Shown here: positions 1 to 12,169 of the stretch, piece after piece
How positions within the stretch are numbered: the stretch's first letter is position 1
Layout of the letters: each line of letters begins with the position of its first letter
Made by a program: the position numbers and the translations under genes
Source of the DNA: Lentinus brumalis
Taxonomy: Eukaryota > Basidiomycota > Agaricomycetes > Polyporales > Polyporaceae
Direction of reading: 5' to 3'
DNA: 64,000 nucleotides
NCBI GenBank assembly: GCA_001792895.1
Contig: MARA01000037.1
Span: forward strand, 124,001-188,000
The notes under the pieces: model-generated
Database searches by the model: none
Told to the model about the DNA's origin: nothing
Seen by the model: only the letters and a program-made list of their open reading frames with translations

Positions 1-1263
1 AAGTAGGTACTAGTATTAGTCTCTGCTGTATGTATGTAGAGAAATACATCGCTTGTCGCCTTCACCTATTATGTGCTATTACCAGACCGTCATTGTGCCA
101 TAGATCATCCGAGACCAACGTTGAAAACGTCCAGAAACAACCTTTTTCACGCCCTCTAGACCCGCTGGAATGTTTCACGATCGGCTTGAATGTAAGCCGT
201 CAACGTTCACCCAGAGAGCAGGGAAATCGCAACGGTAAGGGTGGAAACCTCCACGGCGAGCCTTGTTCTTTCATCTGGTCCCCGTGATTTCTGCCGGGGT
301 GTTTTCATCCGCGTATGTACTCTCAGAGCGCAGTGGAAATGCACTGGCTCACCATATAAGTACAAAGGTGCTAGCGCAGGGGCGTGTGTGTTCGAGAGAC
401 GATCATCGTGCACGTCGGTATACGTTAGACGACGGACGTGCGATCAGACTGTGGTTAAGCTTGCCGGGGCGTCAGACCGCATCAGAACGCGGCCTGGCAG
501 ATACCTGGTGGCAGATTGTGCAGGCACGCAGATGAGAGCAGACGGCTGTAACAGGCACTGCGAAAGAGGGCGCCCCGGGCCCAGGGTTCGTGTGATGAAG
601 TGCTGTAGATGATGCATAAATAAGCAGAGTCTTCGGGCAACGGAGATGATGTGTAAGCAAACGCGGCGATGGAGGAGGAGCGGTTGCGACGGAAGGAGGC
701 TCGGAGGGCAACTCGGAGCTGGAGGGGACAGAGGACGGAACGGAGGACGAGGTCATGGGACGTGGGCCGGATCAACACAGGAGGATCGAGGCCTTGCGGA
801 CGGAGAGGAAGGTTCTGCTGGAAGGGCTGGTTGGGAGTGTGTGCTCAAGGACCCACGGCAGGCGGAGAGGAGCGATGGCTGCAGCGGGAGAGGCCACTGC
901 CGCTCAAGAGGGTAAACCGCAGAGCGGGCTAGACTCTATCACGCGGCCCGCCGGTGGGAAGATGGACCGAAGGGTCAGTGCAGTGGACGCAGAACGCGAG
1001 GATAAGCTGCCAGCGTGGGCGGCGGGGACGGCGGCAGCGACGAGGGAGGACGAGCGGGCAACCTTCTCCACGATGACGGTGTTTCGGGCGGGAGGACCCC
1101 GGCGGGGTGGCGGGGGTCTTTTTTGCAGGAGGGTTTGGACTCCGCTGATGTTCTGGTGTACATAACGACGTCAGCGTTCGTCATTGGGATCAGGGGAAAT
1201 TGGTGACTTCAGTCCGCTCGTCGTCATCCTCACCCGGGCACTTCCTCTTTGCAGACGAACGTC
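1..1263. other. Upstream region of the bZIP gene
   Basis: No convincing protein is visible here. Short open frames on both strands lack family resemblance. The last bases before the bZIP start (around 1249-1254) look like a splice acceptor (pyrimidine tract, then TTTGCAG), so the gene may have an intron-containing 5' leader that begins further left. Confidence 0.5.
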
Positions 1264-2902
1264 ATGAGCTCTCCAGCGGTGGCCAGCAGCCCGCGCACGC
1301 ACGACCACGTCATCGCCCACAAGCAGGACGCCGCGCCTCCGTCCCCCGCCCGCGACTCGCAGCGCCCCCCGCCCAAGCCCAAGCGCAGCAACTTCGACCT
1401 CGAGCCCAACCCGTTCGAGCAGTCCTTCGCCCGCCCCTCCAACGACTCGTCCCTCCGCACCCGCCAGCGCAGCCCAGACTCGACCACCCGCTCCTCCGCC
1501 TCCGTCGATGACGCCCGCCCGCCCTCCAAGGCCCACGATCGCGACGACGGCCCAAAACCCACCCTCCCGCCCATAGATGCCATAAGCTCGCCCTCCGATT
1601 CCACCTACGCCTGGGGCTTCTCCTCCGCCGGCCTCTCCAACTCCCTCCGCTCTGGCCCTCTCTCCCCCGCAATGCTCGCCGGCCCCCAGCCAAACAGCCA
1701 CAACGACCAGCCCCTGCCCGGCTTCGACCCCGCCTCCTTCCGCACCGGCCTCACTCCCCGCACCGGCCTCACTCCTGGAACCGGTCTCACGCCCATAATC
1801 GGCTCCGTCTTCCCACCGCCCTCGCCCGGGACTGCTGCCTGGCTCAATCTGATGAGCACTAACAGTGCGCCTTCACTCTCAAGTGTTGCAACCATTACCC
1901 CTAACACTTTGTCTGCTATTACCGGTGCTCTCCCACCGCTGCCCCCCACCACAACACGTCGCCCACAAACCCTTCTCCCCTCTCCGTCTCCCACACTGCT
2001 TCCTATCGCCCCGACAATGTAGCCCCGAATGGCGCCCAATACGTCACCTCCGCCGTCGAGGCGGCGTCGTCGTCCACAAACGGCCTTTTCCTCCTGTCGC
2101 AGGCTCATCAGGAGCTCACCAAACGCGAGCAGCAAGAGAAAGCCGCCGCAGCCGTCAGTGCTCAGACAAACGGCAATGGCGCCGTCGCAGTCAACGGTAA
2201 GCGCGGAACCAAGCGGAAGAACAACATGGAGGGCTCGCCAATGGTCGACAGCCCAGAGATCGCAGCACAATCGCCGTCGGCAGTAAAGGGTTCCTCCAAG
2301 CGCACCCGTTCGAGCACAATCGCGAGTACCAGCACCACCGGACGAGGCAGGCGTGGACGGTCCGAGAGCTTCGGTGAGGAGGAAGAGGAGGAGGATGACG
2401 ACATGCATATGCAGTCTCCACCACCGCCGTCTGGCAAAAAAGGCGGACAGAAGAAGCCAGAGACTGAGGAGGAAAAGCGCAGAAATTTCCTCGAGCGGAA
2501 TCGTCAAGGTATGGTTGTCCTCCCCTTGCTTTCCATGCGTCGAAGCTAATGCAATTCTTAGCCGCTCTTAAGTGCCGTCAGCGGAAGAAGGCGTGGCTGG
2601 CACAATTGCAGGCCAAGGTCGAATACCTTTCGAACGAGAACGAGCGGTTGACGTCGGCGTTGGTTGCTTCTCGAGAGGAGATCGCGCGCCTGTCCGCCCT
2701 CGTCGGTGCAGCATCCGTCGGCCAGCCAGTTCCTCTCCCCGTCTCCGGCGCAGGCGCCAGCATGTCCGTCGCTGCCGGCGTTGGCCAAGGGGTCAACGGC
2801 GGCCCAGGCGGGCCACCCGTCAGCGTCAATGTCAGCCTTCCTCCACCAGGGAAGAGCGCAGTCGCCATGGTCGGCGGCGGCGGACGGGGCTACGGCTACT
2901 AA
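1264..2902 (+). CDS. ATF/CREB-family bZIP transcription factor (Atf1/Aft1-like)
   Basis: A nuclear stress-type regulator that should bind CRE-like sites as a bZIP dimer. Exon 1 is 1264-2508 and exon 2 is 2562-2902, with a 53-nt GT-AG intron. The N-terminal part carries the NPFEQSFA motif near residue 49 and three TGLTP repeats near residues 160-180, both hallmarks of the Aft1 HRA/HRR regions of fungal Atf1 homologs. The DNA-binding block (NFLERNRQAALKCRQRKKAW, about residues 405-425) spans the intron and is followed by a leucine zipper. The first in-frame ATG after an acceptor-like site is at 1264. The frame is broken at the C run 1942-1947: the text before and after is clearly the same protein in different frames. 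One extra C there gives a 528-residue product. Role in stress or sexual development is inferred from the family. Confidence 0.88.
2509..2561 (+). other. Intron inside the bZIP basic region
   Basis: GTATGG donor, GCTAATG branch-like site and CTTAG acceptor. Splicing joins ERNRQ to AALKCRQ and so completes the DNA-contacting helix, which fixes the borders. Confidence 0.85.
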
Positions 2903-3711
2903 GCCTTCGTCAGCTCCTACCCTCTACCCCTACCTCCGTACGAGGCGTGCAGTCACGCAGGACCGCGTGATGGAGAGCACGCCGAGCTGTGGATGCGGTC
3001 GCGTTGGATGTCGGCACCGACGGTCCCGTATACACGTCGGACCCATACCCGTCGGTGGCCGCGCATCGCCGACCTTGCTGGACGCTGTGTGCGTCATGGT
3101 GCATCATAGGGACATTGAATTTTTTGACAGCGGTGTGCGGCGCCGCGTTGTTGTACATGTTATTGTACGTGCCTGTGTGTAACAGGGTTGCTTTACTTTC
3201 TTGCACTTGCAGCGCATCTTGGGATGTAGAGCCGGTGGAGAGGGGGGAGAGCGGGGTGAGCGGTGGGTGATCAGCTGGGTGCGCCGCGCACCGCATCGGG
3301 CAGGCTCACTACGGAAGTATATTAACGTATCATGATATTCAAAGTAGCGCATACATACATGTTTTAGTACCTGCTCTTGTGTCGTCTTGTTCTGTTTCTT
3401 ATCACCTGATGAATTGACATGTGCTCATCCATGCAAATCCGCTGGATACTGTCATAACCGATACACCATTTGCTGGCTTGGAACCCCCTTCCGCTGACAC
3501 GATCTGCATCGCAGGGCAGGCTGCGCCTCTGGACTTACATATGACGAGGAGGAGCGAAAGGGGCGCCTGTTGTGTTGCGCGCTAGAGCTGCCATATTGGG
3601 ACGGCGCTCGTGCAACGCAAAAAGTTGTGAAGTCGTCGGCGGCCCGGTGCACCTCGATCTGCACGACGACTTCCGTCCCCTGCCAGTCCCAGTCCCACAC
3701 ACACCGCCGCC
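2903..3711. other. Intergenic, 3' of bZIP and 5' of NUG1
   Basis: No gene supported. It holds the 3' end of the bZIP transcript and the promoter of the next gene. Long minus-strand open frames that start here run antisense through the NUG1 exons and are shadows. Confidence 0.5.
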
Positions 3712-6269
3712 ATGCCTCGCATACGCAAAAGTGCGCACATATACTGACCCCTCCGCTCGTTCGCTGTGGTGGTGGTAGCTGACTAGGCTGCTGCTGACAG
3801 AGACGAGCAACCGGCTCACGATCCACAAGCGGGAGAAGCTGAAGAAACAGGTGAAGGCGTCGAAGAAGAAGGAGACGAAGAAGGCGAGGAAGAACCCGCA
3901 GTGGAAGAGCAGTGCGTGTTTTGTCTTTGCGCTCTTCTGCTCTCTTTTGCCCGAGGGGGAGAGGAAGGCATGGAGGAAGGGGGAAGGCGGAGTGCTGATG
4001 GGTGTGTGCGCTGTTTGCAGAGACCCCGAAGGACCCGGGCATCCCGAACAACTTCCCGTACAAGGACCAGATCCTCGCCGAGGTCGCGGAGCAGCGCCGA
4101 ATCGTGAGTGTCCCGTTCTCGTTCCCTCGTCCCGTGTAGACGTCGAGAGAGCCAACACACACCTTTGGGAACAGGCCGCAGAGGAGAAGCAGCGCCGCAA
4201 GGAGGAGAGGAAGACCGCCAAGGCGCACGCAGAGGACGGCTCGGACGACGACGAGGCAGAGGCAGAGGCCGCGTTCGACGGCGTGCGGGCCCTCACACTC
4301 TCTGCTGCGCGTACCGGGGGACCGTCCGCGGCGGATGCCAGGACGGCTGCTGCTGCGGAAAACGCGGAGGTGGCGGAGGAGGAGGAGGAGGAGGAGGTGC
4401 CGGTGCTCATCAACCCGGAGCTGCCGAACCTGAAGGCCGTGCTGGACGCCGCGGACGCCGTCGTGGAGGTGCTGGACGCGCGGGACCCGCTGGCGGCGCG
4501 GAGTGCGCACCTGGAGGAGCTCGCGCGCGAGGGCGGGAAGAAGGTGCTGCTCGTGCTCAACAAAGTCGGTGCGTGCTTTTCCTCTTCTGTATCTGTGCGT
4601 GTAGCGGGGCTCATCGGTTGGTGTGTTTTTTTTCGGTGCGTGCAGATACGTGCCCGAGGGAAGCGGTCGAGGCGTGGGCGGCCGCGCTGCGCACGCAGTA
4701 CCCCGCTGTGCTGTTCCGCGCTGCGAGTGCGTGTCTGCCAGTCTCCACTGCGGACGCGGCACCGGCACCGGCGAAGGGCAAAGGCAAGGGCAAGGAACGC
4801 GAGCGCGCCGACGACGCGTGGGGACTCGACTCTGCGACCGCCCTCCTCCGCCAGTGGGCGGAAGAGCACAAGGGCGAGAAGCCGTTCACAGTCGCTATCG
4901 TCGGCGTGACCAACGTCAGTCGATCCTTTTCCCACCTCAGCTGCCCTTGAAGACACTCGCTGACATGTCATCGTTCATCTATGCAGGTCGGCAAGTCGTC
5001 GTTCGTGAACTCGCTGCTCCGCAAGACCGCGCTGCAGACGTACAGGCCGTCGACGACCTCCGCCGACTCGCCCACAACGACGATGCACCCGCAGGAAGTC
5101 ACCATCGACCTCGAAGGCGGGAAGCAGCTGCGCGTGATCGACACCCCTGGGCTCTCGTGGCACCCTATCGAGGGTGCGTCTCCCGAAGACGTGGCACGTT
5201 CAAAAGCGCGCGACATCCTGCTGAGGAGTCGCGGGCGCATGGAGCGGATGAAGGATCCTTCGCCAGTCTGTGAGTACTTACATCCGTCCCGTAGAATCTG
5301 TACATGGCGGAGTACTAACATCCATCGTCGACAGTGGCTGAGCTCGTCTCTCGTGCAAACCGGGAGGACCTTATGCTCGTCTACAACCTGCCGATCTTCA
5401 CGGACGGGGACGCGAATGCGTTCCTTGCCAGTGTCGCTCGCGCCAACGGCTTCATGAAGAAGGTTCGGGATCCCAAAAGTCTCCTTCCTACCTCTGTTGC
5501 CCGAGACTGACAGCGTCTACAGAAAGGCGAACCCGACCTGACGGGAGCCGCCCGCATGATCCTCCGCGACTGGGTCAACGGCAAGCTCGCACGCTACGCC
5601 CAGCCCCCTCCCCCCTCCTCCTCCGCACCCTCCGCGCCCGACGCACCATTCGCCGAGGTCTACGCGAAAGACAGCACGGTCCTGTCCAAGCTCTCCACGC
5701 GGAAAGAGCTGCGCAAGGCCGGCGGGATCGTGAAGCTCCGCCCGGCGGAGGTCGACACGCGCAAAGCCGTCCTCGACGCGTCGTACTTCATCTCCTCGGA
5801 CGACGAGGGCATGGAGGCTGACGAGGAGGACGCGGCCACCGTCGACGACTTGGACGAGGTTGGTATGCTGGACGAGGAGAGCGAGGGCGACTACGTCAGC
5901 GATGAGGACGAGGATGAGGATGACGAGGATGAGGACGATGAGGAAGAGGAGGAGGAGGAGGTCGCGTCCCCGCCTCGCGGGAAGCGGAAACGCGCACTCG
6001 CCAAGGCTCCCGCACGGCCCGCCAAAAGGGTCGCCTTTGCGCCGGAGCCCAAGGGCACGAAGCAGGCCCGCTCCGCTGCCGGGGCGAAGAAGGCAAAGGG
6101 CGACAAGCCCGAGCCGAAGGCGAAACCTGCCGCCAAAAAACCCGCAAAGGCACCTGCGCCCAAGGCTGCTCCTGCGAAGAAGATCGCGAATGCTGCTTCG
6201 GCGAAGAAGAAGGCTGCTGCGCCTGCTGCCGCAGACGGAGACGCGTATGACTTCAAGCAGTTCTTTTAG
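3712..6269 (+). CDS. NUG1: Nucleolar GTPase NUG1 (GNL3/nucleostemin family)
   Basis: A circularly permuted YlqF/YawG-type GTPase needed in other fungi for 60S ribosomal subunit assembly and export. Eight exons: 3712-3730, 3801-3911, 4021-4103, 4175-4568, 4646-4914, 4987-5269, 5335-5462, 5523-6269, giving 677 residues. The start MPRIRKKTSNR is the family's basic N-terminus. Motifs appear in permuted order: G4 as LNKVD (exon 4/5 junction), G1 as GVTNVGKS (exon 5/6 junction), then the switch region TTTMHPQEV and G3 as DTPG. The N-terminal third is Lys-rich. The C-terminal 200 residues hold a long Asp/Glu tract, then Ala/Lys-rich low complexity, as expected for a nucleolar protein. One donor (GTTCGG at 5463) is weak, but the junction keeps the conserved frame. 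Confidence 0.93.
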
Positions 6270-6878
6270 TTGCGATGTCCTAGGTTGTGCCTCGCGCTCA
6301 TATCCATGTACCGTTGCTGTCAGTGTTTGTTGTTGTTGCTGTAGCTTTCCAGGTTAATCGTGACACGGCCTGCTGGGGTCCAGTGCATACGTCCTTGTCT
6401 TCGGCTATGGCTCAGACCCATAGGAGCTCGAAGCTCGAGGTGCTGGTCCAAGTACGTCAGGGTGGGTTTATCACGGATATGTCGGCTTGTCATTCTCCGT
6501 GTCAACCGCCATCTCTGAACTCGAATATCATCTTCCTGATCAGTTGCTGCAACATCGAGTACAGTAAACGGTGCTTGTCATTGATTGGGTGTTGCGTGAG
6601 GATACAGACAAGAATACAGTGACCACAAGAGAGTGTAAGTAAATATACAGCACAAGAGATGTACGTCTGTTCGTGTGCGGGACTCCAAGATGCGCTCAGT
6701 CTAAGTATCTAGGTAAAATATGCATATGGTATACACAAGCCAACCGTCCGTGTCCCGTCAGAGGAATGAGAGTGATGCGAGCAGGTTTGTCCAAAACTCA
6801 TTACATAGCCGCCACCAACCTCATCTCCGTGGACCGTCTCCATCACCTCTTCACGGGCACCCTTCGTCTGAAGAGGAG
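6270..6878. other. Convergent intergenic region
   Basis: Lies between the ends of NUG1 (+) and the MDR gene (-). I see only low-complexity text and short spurious frames. Confidence 0.5.
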
Positions 6879-9800
6879 CTACCCCACGATCCGCACGACA
6901 CACGTCCCCCCATCCGCCAGCACGCCCTGCGGACCGGCGAATCCCCGCCTGAACACCTCCGGGGCGCGCTCGAACGGCACCACCTTCCCCTCGTCCGGCT
7001 CCCCTGGCCCGTCCGCCGCCCCTCGCACCCCAGCCCCGCAGGCCGGAGCCAGCCCGCCTCGGCCATGCGCATGACAGCCCCCAGCGAGTCGCGCACGTCC
7101 TCGCCCTCAAAGTCCACGTCCGCCGCGACGCTCACCCACGCGTACCCCACCACGCGCCTCTCGCGCCTGTTCCCGCCCTTCGTGAGCACCGCGGACGAGG
7201 ACGAGGGCGGCCTGCTCGACGTCGACTTGGAGCGCTTGAGCGAGCGCAGCCCGTTCCGCAGGTTGTCCTGCGCGGTGGGGATCGCGCGGTGCGGCGTGTC
7301 GCCGACGAGCGTCGTGAACTGCGCGTGCGAGATCTTATTCTTCATCTTGCTCGGCTTGAGAGCCTCGCTCTCCGCTGCTGGTGCCGCAGGATCGCGGCTG
7401 AGGTCGACGGAGCCGTTCCGGGACGCGATGGAGGCCGACGAGCGCGACGCCGTGGCGGTCCAGTCCATCGTGAGGAGGCGCTGGGCAGCCTCCCACATCG
7501 CGACGCCCCCGACGGTATCGAGGACCATGTCGAATGACTGGCCGTCTTGTGCGAGCTGGTGCAGGACGTCTATAGGCTCCCCAACACAGATGTCCTCCAC
7601 GCCCCACGCCCGCAGCCGCGACTCCAACCGTGCACGCTTGCTCAGGTTGGCCTTCTGTCCTTCCTTGCCCTTGCCCTTATCGACCTTCGTCGGAGAAGAG
7701 CGCACGATGTCGAGCGAGAGCGTCCGTCCGTTCTGTGGCGGTGCATCCTCCGGTCCGTCGAGCATGGAAGACTCGGGAACCTGCACGGCGACCCGCACGC
7801 CTCGACGTCCCAGCATCTGGACGGCAAGCGCGCCGGCACCGTCGTGTGCCTGCAGGACGAGGGCGCGGACGTCGGGTCGTTGTCCGTTCACAGACGTCGT
7901 GCCCAGGGGTGGTGCAAGAACATCGCCGAACGTGCGGATGGCCCGATGCGCCGGTAGGCCACAAAGCGGGAGCAAGGCCAGCTCCTCGACGGTCAGTGGA
8001 GGCGGGGCAAGGGGCGAATGGGCATACGGCAAGCCGTTCCCGTTTGCAGGGAGCGACTGGCTCCGTATATGCGTCCGTCGGCGAGGTGGAAAGAGCGTCG
8101 TAGTCCGTGAGCGAGGTTGTGGTGCCCGGACGACGCGATGGCGCTCCACGAGGATGAACTCGGCCAGGGCGCCGCACTGGGGTCAAAGTCAGCCCATCCG
8201 TACTCGTGAAGTGATATGCATTGACGCAGGGTGGTAGATACAAATAACGTACCTTCTTCACATCCAACAGACCAACCACCCACTCGCCTCGTTTGCATAC
8301 TTCTTCCCTCACGGCCCATCCGCACTCGACCACCTTTCCCACAAAACTCCGTCCGGGGATGAACCCAGCCTTGCCGCCGCCCACGCCTTTTCCACCACCG
8401 ACTCCCCCGCTCCCACTCATGCCCGACTTGTCGAACACAATGAGAGAGTCGAGGGTGTCCAAACCGACCGCGTGGACCTGTACGAGTACGTGGGACTCCG
8501 GTACGTACGAGGGCGGTGCAACATGAGCGGTAAACGCTACAGGCAGTGGCAAGCTGCCCTGCAGATGGATGGGCGTCGCACTTTCGCGCTTCTTCCCCTT
8601 GAGGCTGAGGGTGAAAGTCCGACCCAACGAGAACGAGAAAGACCTTTTGCGGTCCTTGGAAGAAGTCCCCGTTGCGGACGCAGCCGTGCCATAAGATACC
8701 GTAGCAGCCACCCCGCGAATGACCTCAATGGTAACCATGCTGCTCTGGGCAACACCCGCACGAACGAGGTCGACTTGGCCTTCCGCCGATGCCTTGCCCT
8801 TCGCGTTTGAATAACCCGCATGGGGAAGGACAAGTCCAGAGTAGCCATTTGGTGCAGCAGTGGTGGGCGAGGAGGGCGACGGATTAGGGAGCGTATGGGT
8901 GGGGAGATTCGCGTTGGACGAGCCAGCACGGAATCCGGAGGCGCTAGTCGGCAGTGAGCGCCGCTGACCTCGCGCGTACTTCTGCAGTCGTACGTCGGGT
9001 GTGCTCTCGGAATGTGTTGACTCAGACGGCTCTCTCTCGTCAATGAGGTCGGGTTCTGTGTTGAGTGCCAGTCCCTTGGCCAGCGGAGATGACGGCAACG
9101 AGTGCGGTGGGGTTTCGGGGATGGGCGTAGACGAACGACTAGGCTCGGTACTGCTGACACCGGTGCTGTACTCTTCACTCTCGTCCTCCTCCCACAGAGC
9201 TGACATGCGTCCTTGGGACTTGCGCGAACGTTTGCTTCTTCGATCTGCCTTCACACGGGGACCAGGCCTGTAGGTAGGTGGGGGACGGTCCGGGGGCGGT
9301 GGTACGTTGACTTGGAAATCGGAAGGAAACTTCTTGGAATTCCGGCGGTTCGAAGGGGACGATGCAGCCGGCATTCGCGGAGGAGCAAGCCATCGGACGT
9401 CCTGGGCCCAGTCTTCGTCCGTGTACGTCAATTTCCGAGCCTCTTCGGCCGCTTGCTTGCGAATTGTACTCGCGCTTGAACGTGTGGACGAGGAGGAACC
9501 GACAGAATTGGCACCAGCCGATGAGGCGCGGGGCCTCGAACTTGACGCAATGGTGATGGTCTCGACAGACTCGGATTGTTTGCTGCTACGCTCCGAGCTA
9601 GCAGTGGTCGTAGGTCTCGTAGAGCTCGCCTGTGAAGGTGCAGAGAAGAGGTCGTCGCCTCCGCTGGTCGATGACGCGACCGAGGAAATTGATGTGTCTG
9701 ACGGCGTTCGCGAGACAGAGGTCGTGTCGTCATCGTGAGCAGTAAGCGCGGACGCCGCTTTGGCGTGAAGAGGTGCTAGAAGGGCTGATGCGAGGGCTTG

Positions 9801-10452
9801 CGGTTCGAGCATGGAGGCTGAAGGAGCTCTGGACATGCGAGGGGAAGAGAGGATAGACGAACGGGGAGTGTAGAAGATGTCAGTGCCCTCGTCGTCGTCA
9901 CTGCTCTCCTCGATGTCTCCCTCGTTGCCCTTGCTGGAGGGACCCCTGCTCGAGCGAGATAGACGCGAGGAAGAGGTCAAGGAAGAGATGCGGGTCTGGG
10001 AGCCGGTTCCGTTGACATTCTTGAAGGAGAGGTAGGAGGAGGATGATGCGATGGAGTGGATACCCGTGCGCTTCTGCTACTCGTTTCGAGAAATACAGAT
10101 AAGCCGCGGCGGACGGAATGATTGAGATAAGTGACCCGACGCTGGAAGGAGCATTACTCACCGTCGACGTTCGTCGAGCCTGCGCGCCGTCCGCGTCTAC
10201 TCCGACCACCGAGGGCGGTCCCTGGGAGGTACGCGCCAGTGTCGATGAGCGATGAGTTTCGCTGTCAGAGTTCCCAGGTGTTGTGGTGGTGCTGTCGAGC
10301 CCGGGGTCTTCGAATTGGCCAGGAATAGCCCTGGTGGCGTGTGCGATCCTGAGGAGCTCGCTGCGGGTCGAGTGGAAGTCGCGCTCTGCGGGGTGGTGGT
10401 ATGACTGGGAGGGGCGGCCGAGGATGGACTGGAGGATGGTGGGCTTAGGCAT
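6879..10452 (-). CDS. Long Ser-rich protein with C-terminal MDR (quinone-oxidoreductase-like) domain
   Basis: Exons 10452-10162, 10073-8253 and 8176-6879; about 1,136 residues if one base is restored. Roughly the first 550 residues are Ser/Pro-rich and probably disordered. The last 500 resemble medium-chain dehydrogenase/reductases: a GroES-like part with VLVQVHAVGLDTLDSLIV and FIPGRSFVGKVVE, the spliced junction DVKK|CGALAEFILV, LPLCGLPAHRAI, a dinucleotide-fold stretch VLQAHDGAGALAVQML, and FDMVLDTVGG. The conserved end PFERAPEVF...GGTCVVRIVG lies in another frame, reached if one base is missing from the run at 7028-7031. The zinc ligands of classical alcohol dehydrogenases are not evident, so a zinc-free quinone-reductase-type fold, possibly with a non-enzymatic role, is the best guess. 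ATG 10452 opens MPKPTILQSILGRPSQ. Confidence 0.8.
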
Positions 10453-10761
10453 CGGGAGCGACGGCGAGGGCGGATGTGACGACGTGAGTATATGTACACG
10501 TCGAGCACGCTGCAGCTCAGCCTGCCTTCGCACAACGCTCGGATGCACTTACCCGAGGCTACTCCGGCCTGACGTCTCTCACCGCGGCTCCCTAGGCGCC
10601 CGCCGATCAACCCCGTCCAACATCCCAAAATGGCAAGCTCACCCGATGTCAGCCTGTCTCCATGACGCGTGCCCGCCACGCCGGCGGCGAGCAGCGAGCG
10701 GGCGACGGCGTGCACACTCTGCAGAGCACGAAGGCGAAGGCCAAGGGGCGAAGGGGCACGG

Positions 10762-10771
10762 CCTTATATAC
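10762..10771 (-). promoter_or_regulatory. TATA box of the MDR gene
   Basis: On the minus strand this reads TATATAAGGC, about 310 nt upstream of the ATG at 10452. This is the only good TATA element in the upstream interval; the assignment is by position only. Confidence 0.45.
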
Positions 10772-12169
10772 GCTGAGCCCCTCGCAGCCGTCACCGTGAA
10801 AGCACCGAAGGGCGTCCCATGATTGCATGGTCGCTCGTCCGAAGAAGCAGGTCCCAAACGTTGCTCAACGCGATCCGCTCCTCGCAAGTCAGCGTCGCGA
10901 TGGCTCCCCTCGGCTTCGTTGCTTCTTCGGCGGTCCACAGTCGCGGTGCTTTATTCACCGCACCATCAGGTAGCAAGAACGAAACATGTTCAGGCACTGA
11001 CAGTGAGGCAGCGCTTTGATACATAATCAAACCGTCGTAACTATCATCTGGAAGTGAGAAGACAATGGAACGTATTGGCTGGCAGCCGCACTATTGCAGA
11101 AGAGTGTATCCCACGTAACAGCAAGGAAGATTAAGCTCAGAGTCTGAGCGACTGGCAAGTCATCTCGAGCTCGAAGACCATTGACCGAAGTTCAGTCAGC
11201 CGTCGCTCGAAGCTCACCGAGCTTCTTCGCGGCCGTACGCCGGAGAAGCTTGAGACTCAGGCTCGTGCGCATGCTGGCCTCACCTTGATGCCTATGTGCC
11301 GTCCTCCCAAACTCGACGGGATGCGATGCGATGACCGAAGTGTTGCGCAGGTCATGCAGTCATACTAGATACTTAAGTGCTCGACCTGTTGAATCCACTG
11401 CTGCATTTTACGGTCGTCTTCGTGCATTGTGCAAACGCCGCTGGTAGACTGGCAACGAAAGCGACGGCAGTCAGGACAGCAGACCTTGAACAGTACTTCA
11501 CAACGGATCATGGATGAGCGAAGCCGATACGAAACAAGTTGCAAGGCACACAATAGCACACTGACAAAGAGGTCGCGCGTTCCCGAGAAGTACGCCGCAC
11601 ATCTCACCGCCAGACCGGCCATGCTGACATGCGTATCGCACTGGCCGACGTGCGGGGCCATCACGAAGTTCCGTTCACAAGCAAGTTCCCGCGTCGCGCT
11701 GGGGCACCGAACACTGAGTACTCGTCAGCCACAACACCGAGCTCGAGACGGCAAGCTCGCGACGCACGTACGCAGTCTGTATCAAGTACGTCACCGCGCC
11801 AGCTCAAACCCACATTGCTTGATGTGCACAGGATGTGGACAGCGAGCGACTCGGAGTTGTTCAAATTGCAATGTGTCTCGGGCGCACGTTCAGGGCCTCG
11901 TGCTCGACCGGTATTTGGAAATGGGTTGCCACCTCATGTGTACGACAGTACGAGTACCTGGACCACCGACCAGGAGCCGTGCCGACCTAGGATCAGTGTT
12001 TGAGTGAGCTTCACCCCAGCATTCCCTCCTATGACAAAACTATGTGGTAGTCAACGATAGTAGCCTTATCTGACCATCTGCAAGACATTAACATTATTAT
12101 GGGCATGTCAGTTCATAAGCATTACATCGCTGCAAACCGGCGAGTCGGCGGAAGCCAACAAGACATCCT
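10772..12169. other. Intergenic, no gene seen
   Basis: About 1.4 kb between the MDR promoter and the 3' end of membrane-family copy A. Open frames on both strands show no domain, signal peptide or splice logic. Confidence 0.5.

Noticed and set aside
1605..2507. 300-codon minus-strand frame
   Set aside because: Exact antisense shadow of the bZIP exon.
3452..4971. Two minus-strand open frames of 438 and 478 codons
   Set aside because: They run antisense across NUG1 exons and introns. Their Ser/Arg/Ala-rich composition is the complement of GC-rich coding DNA, and they lack any domain.
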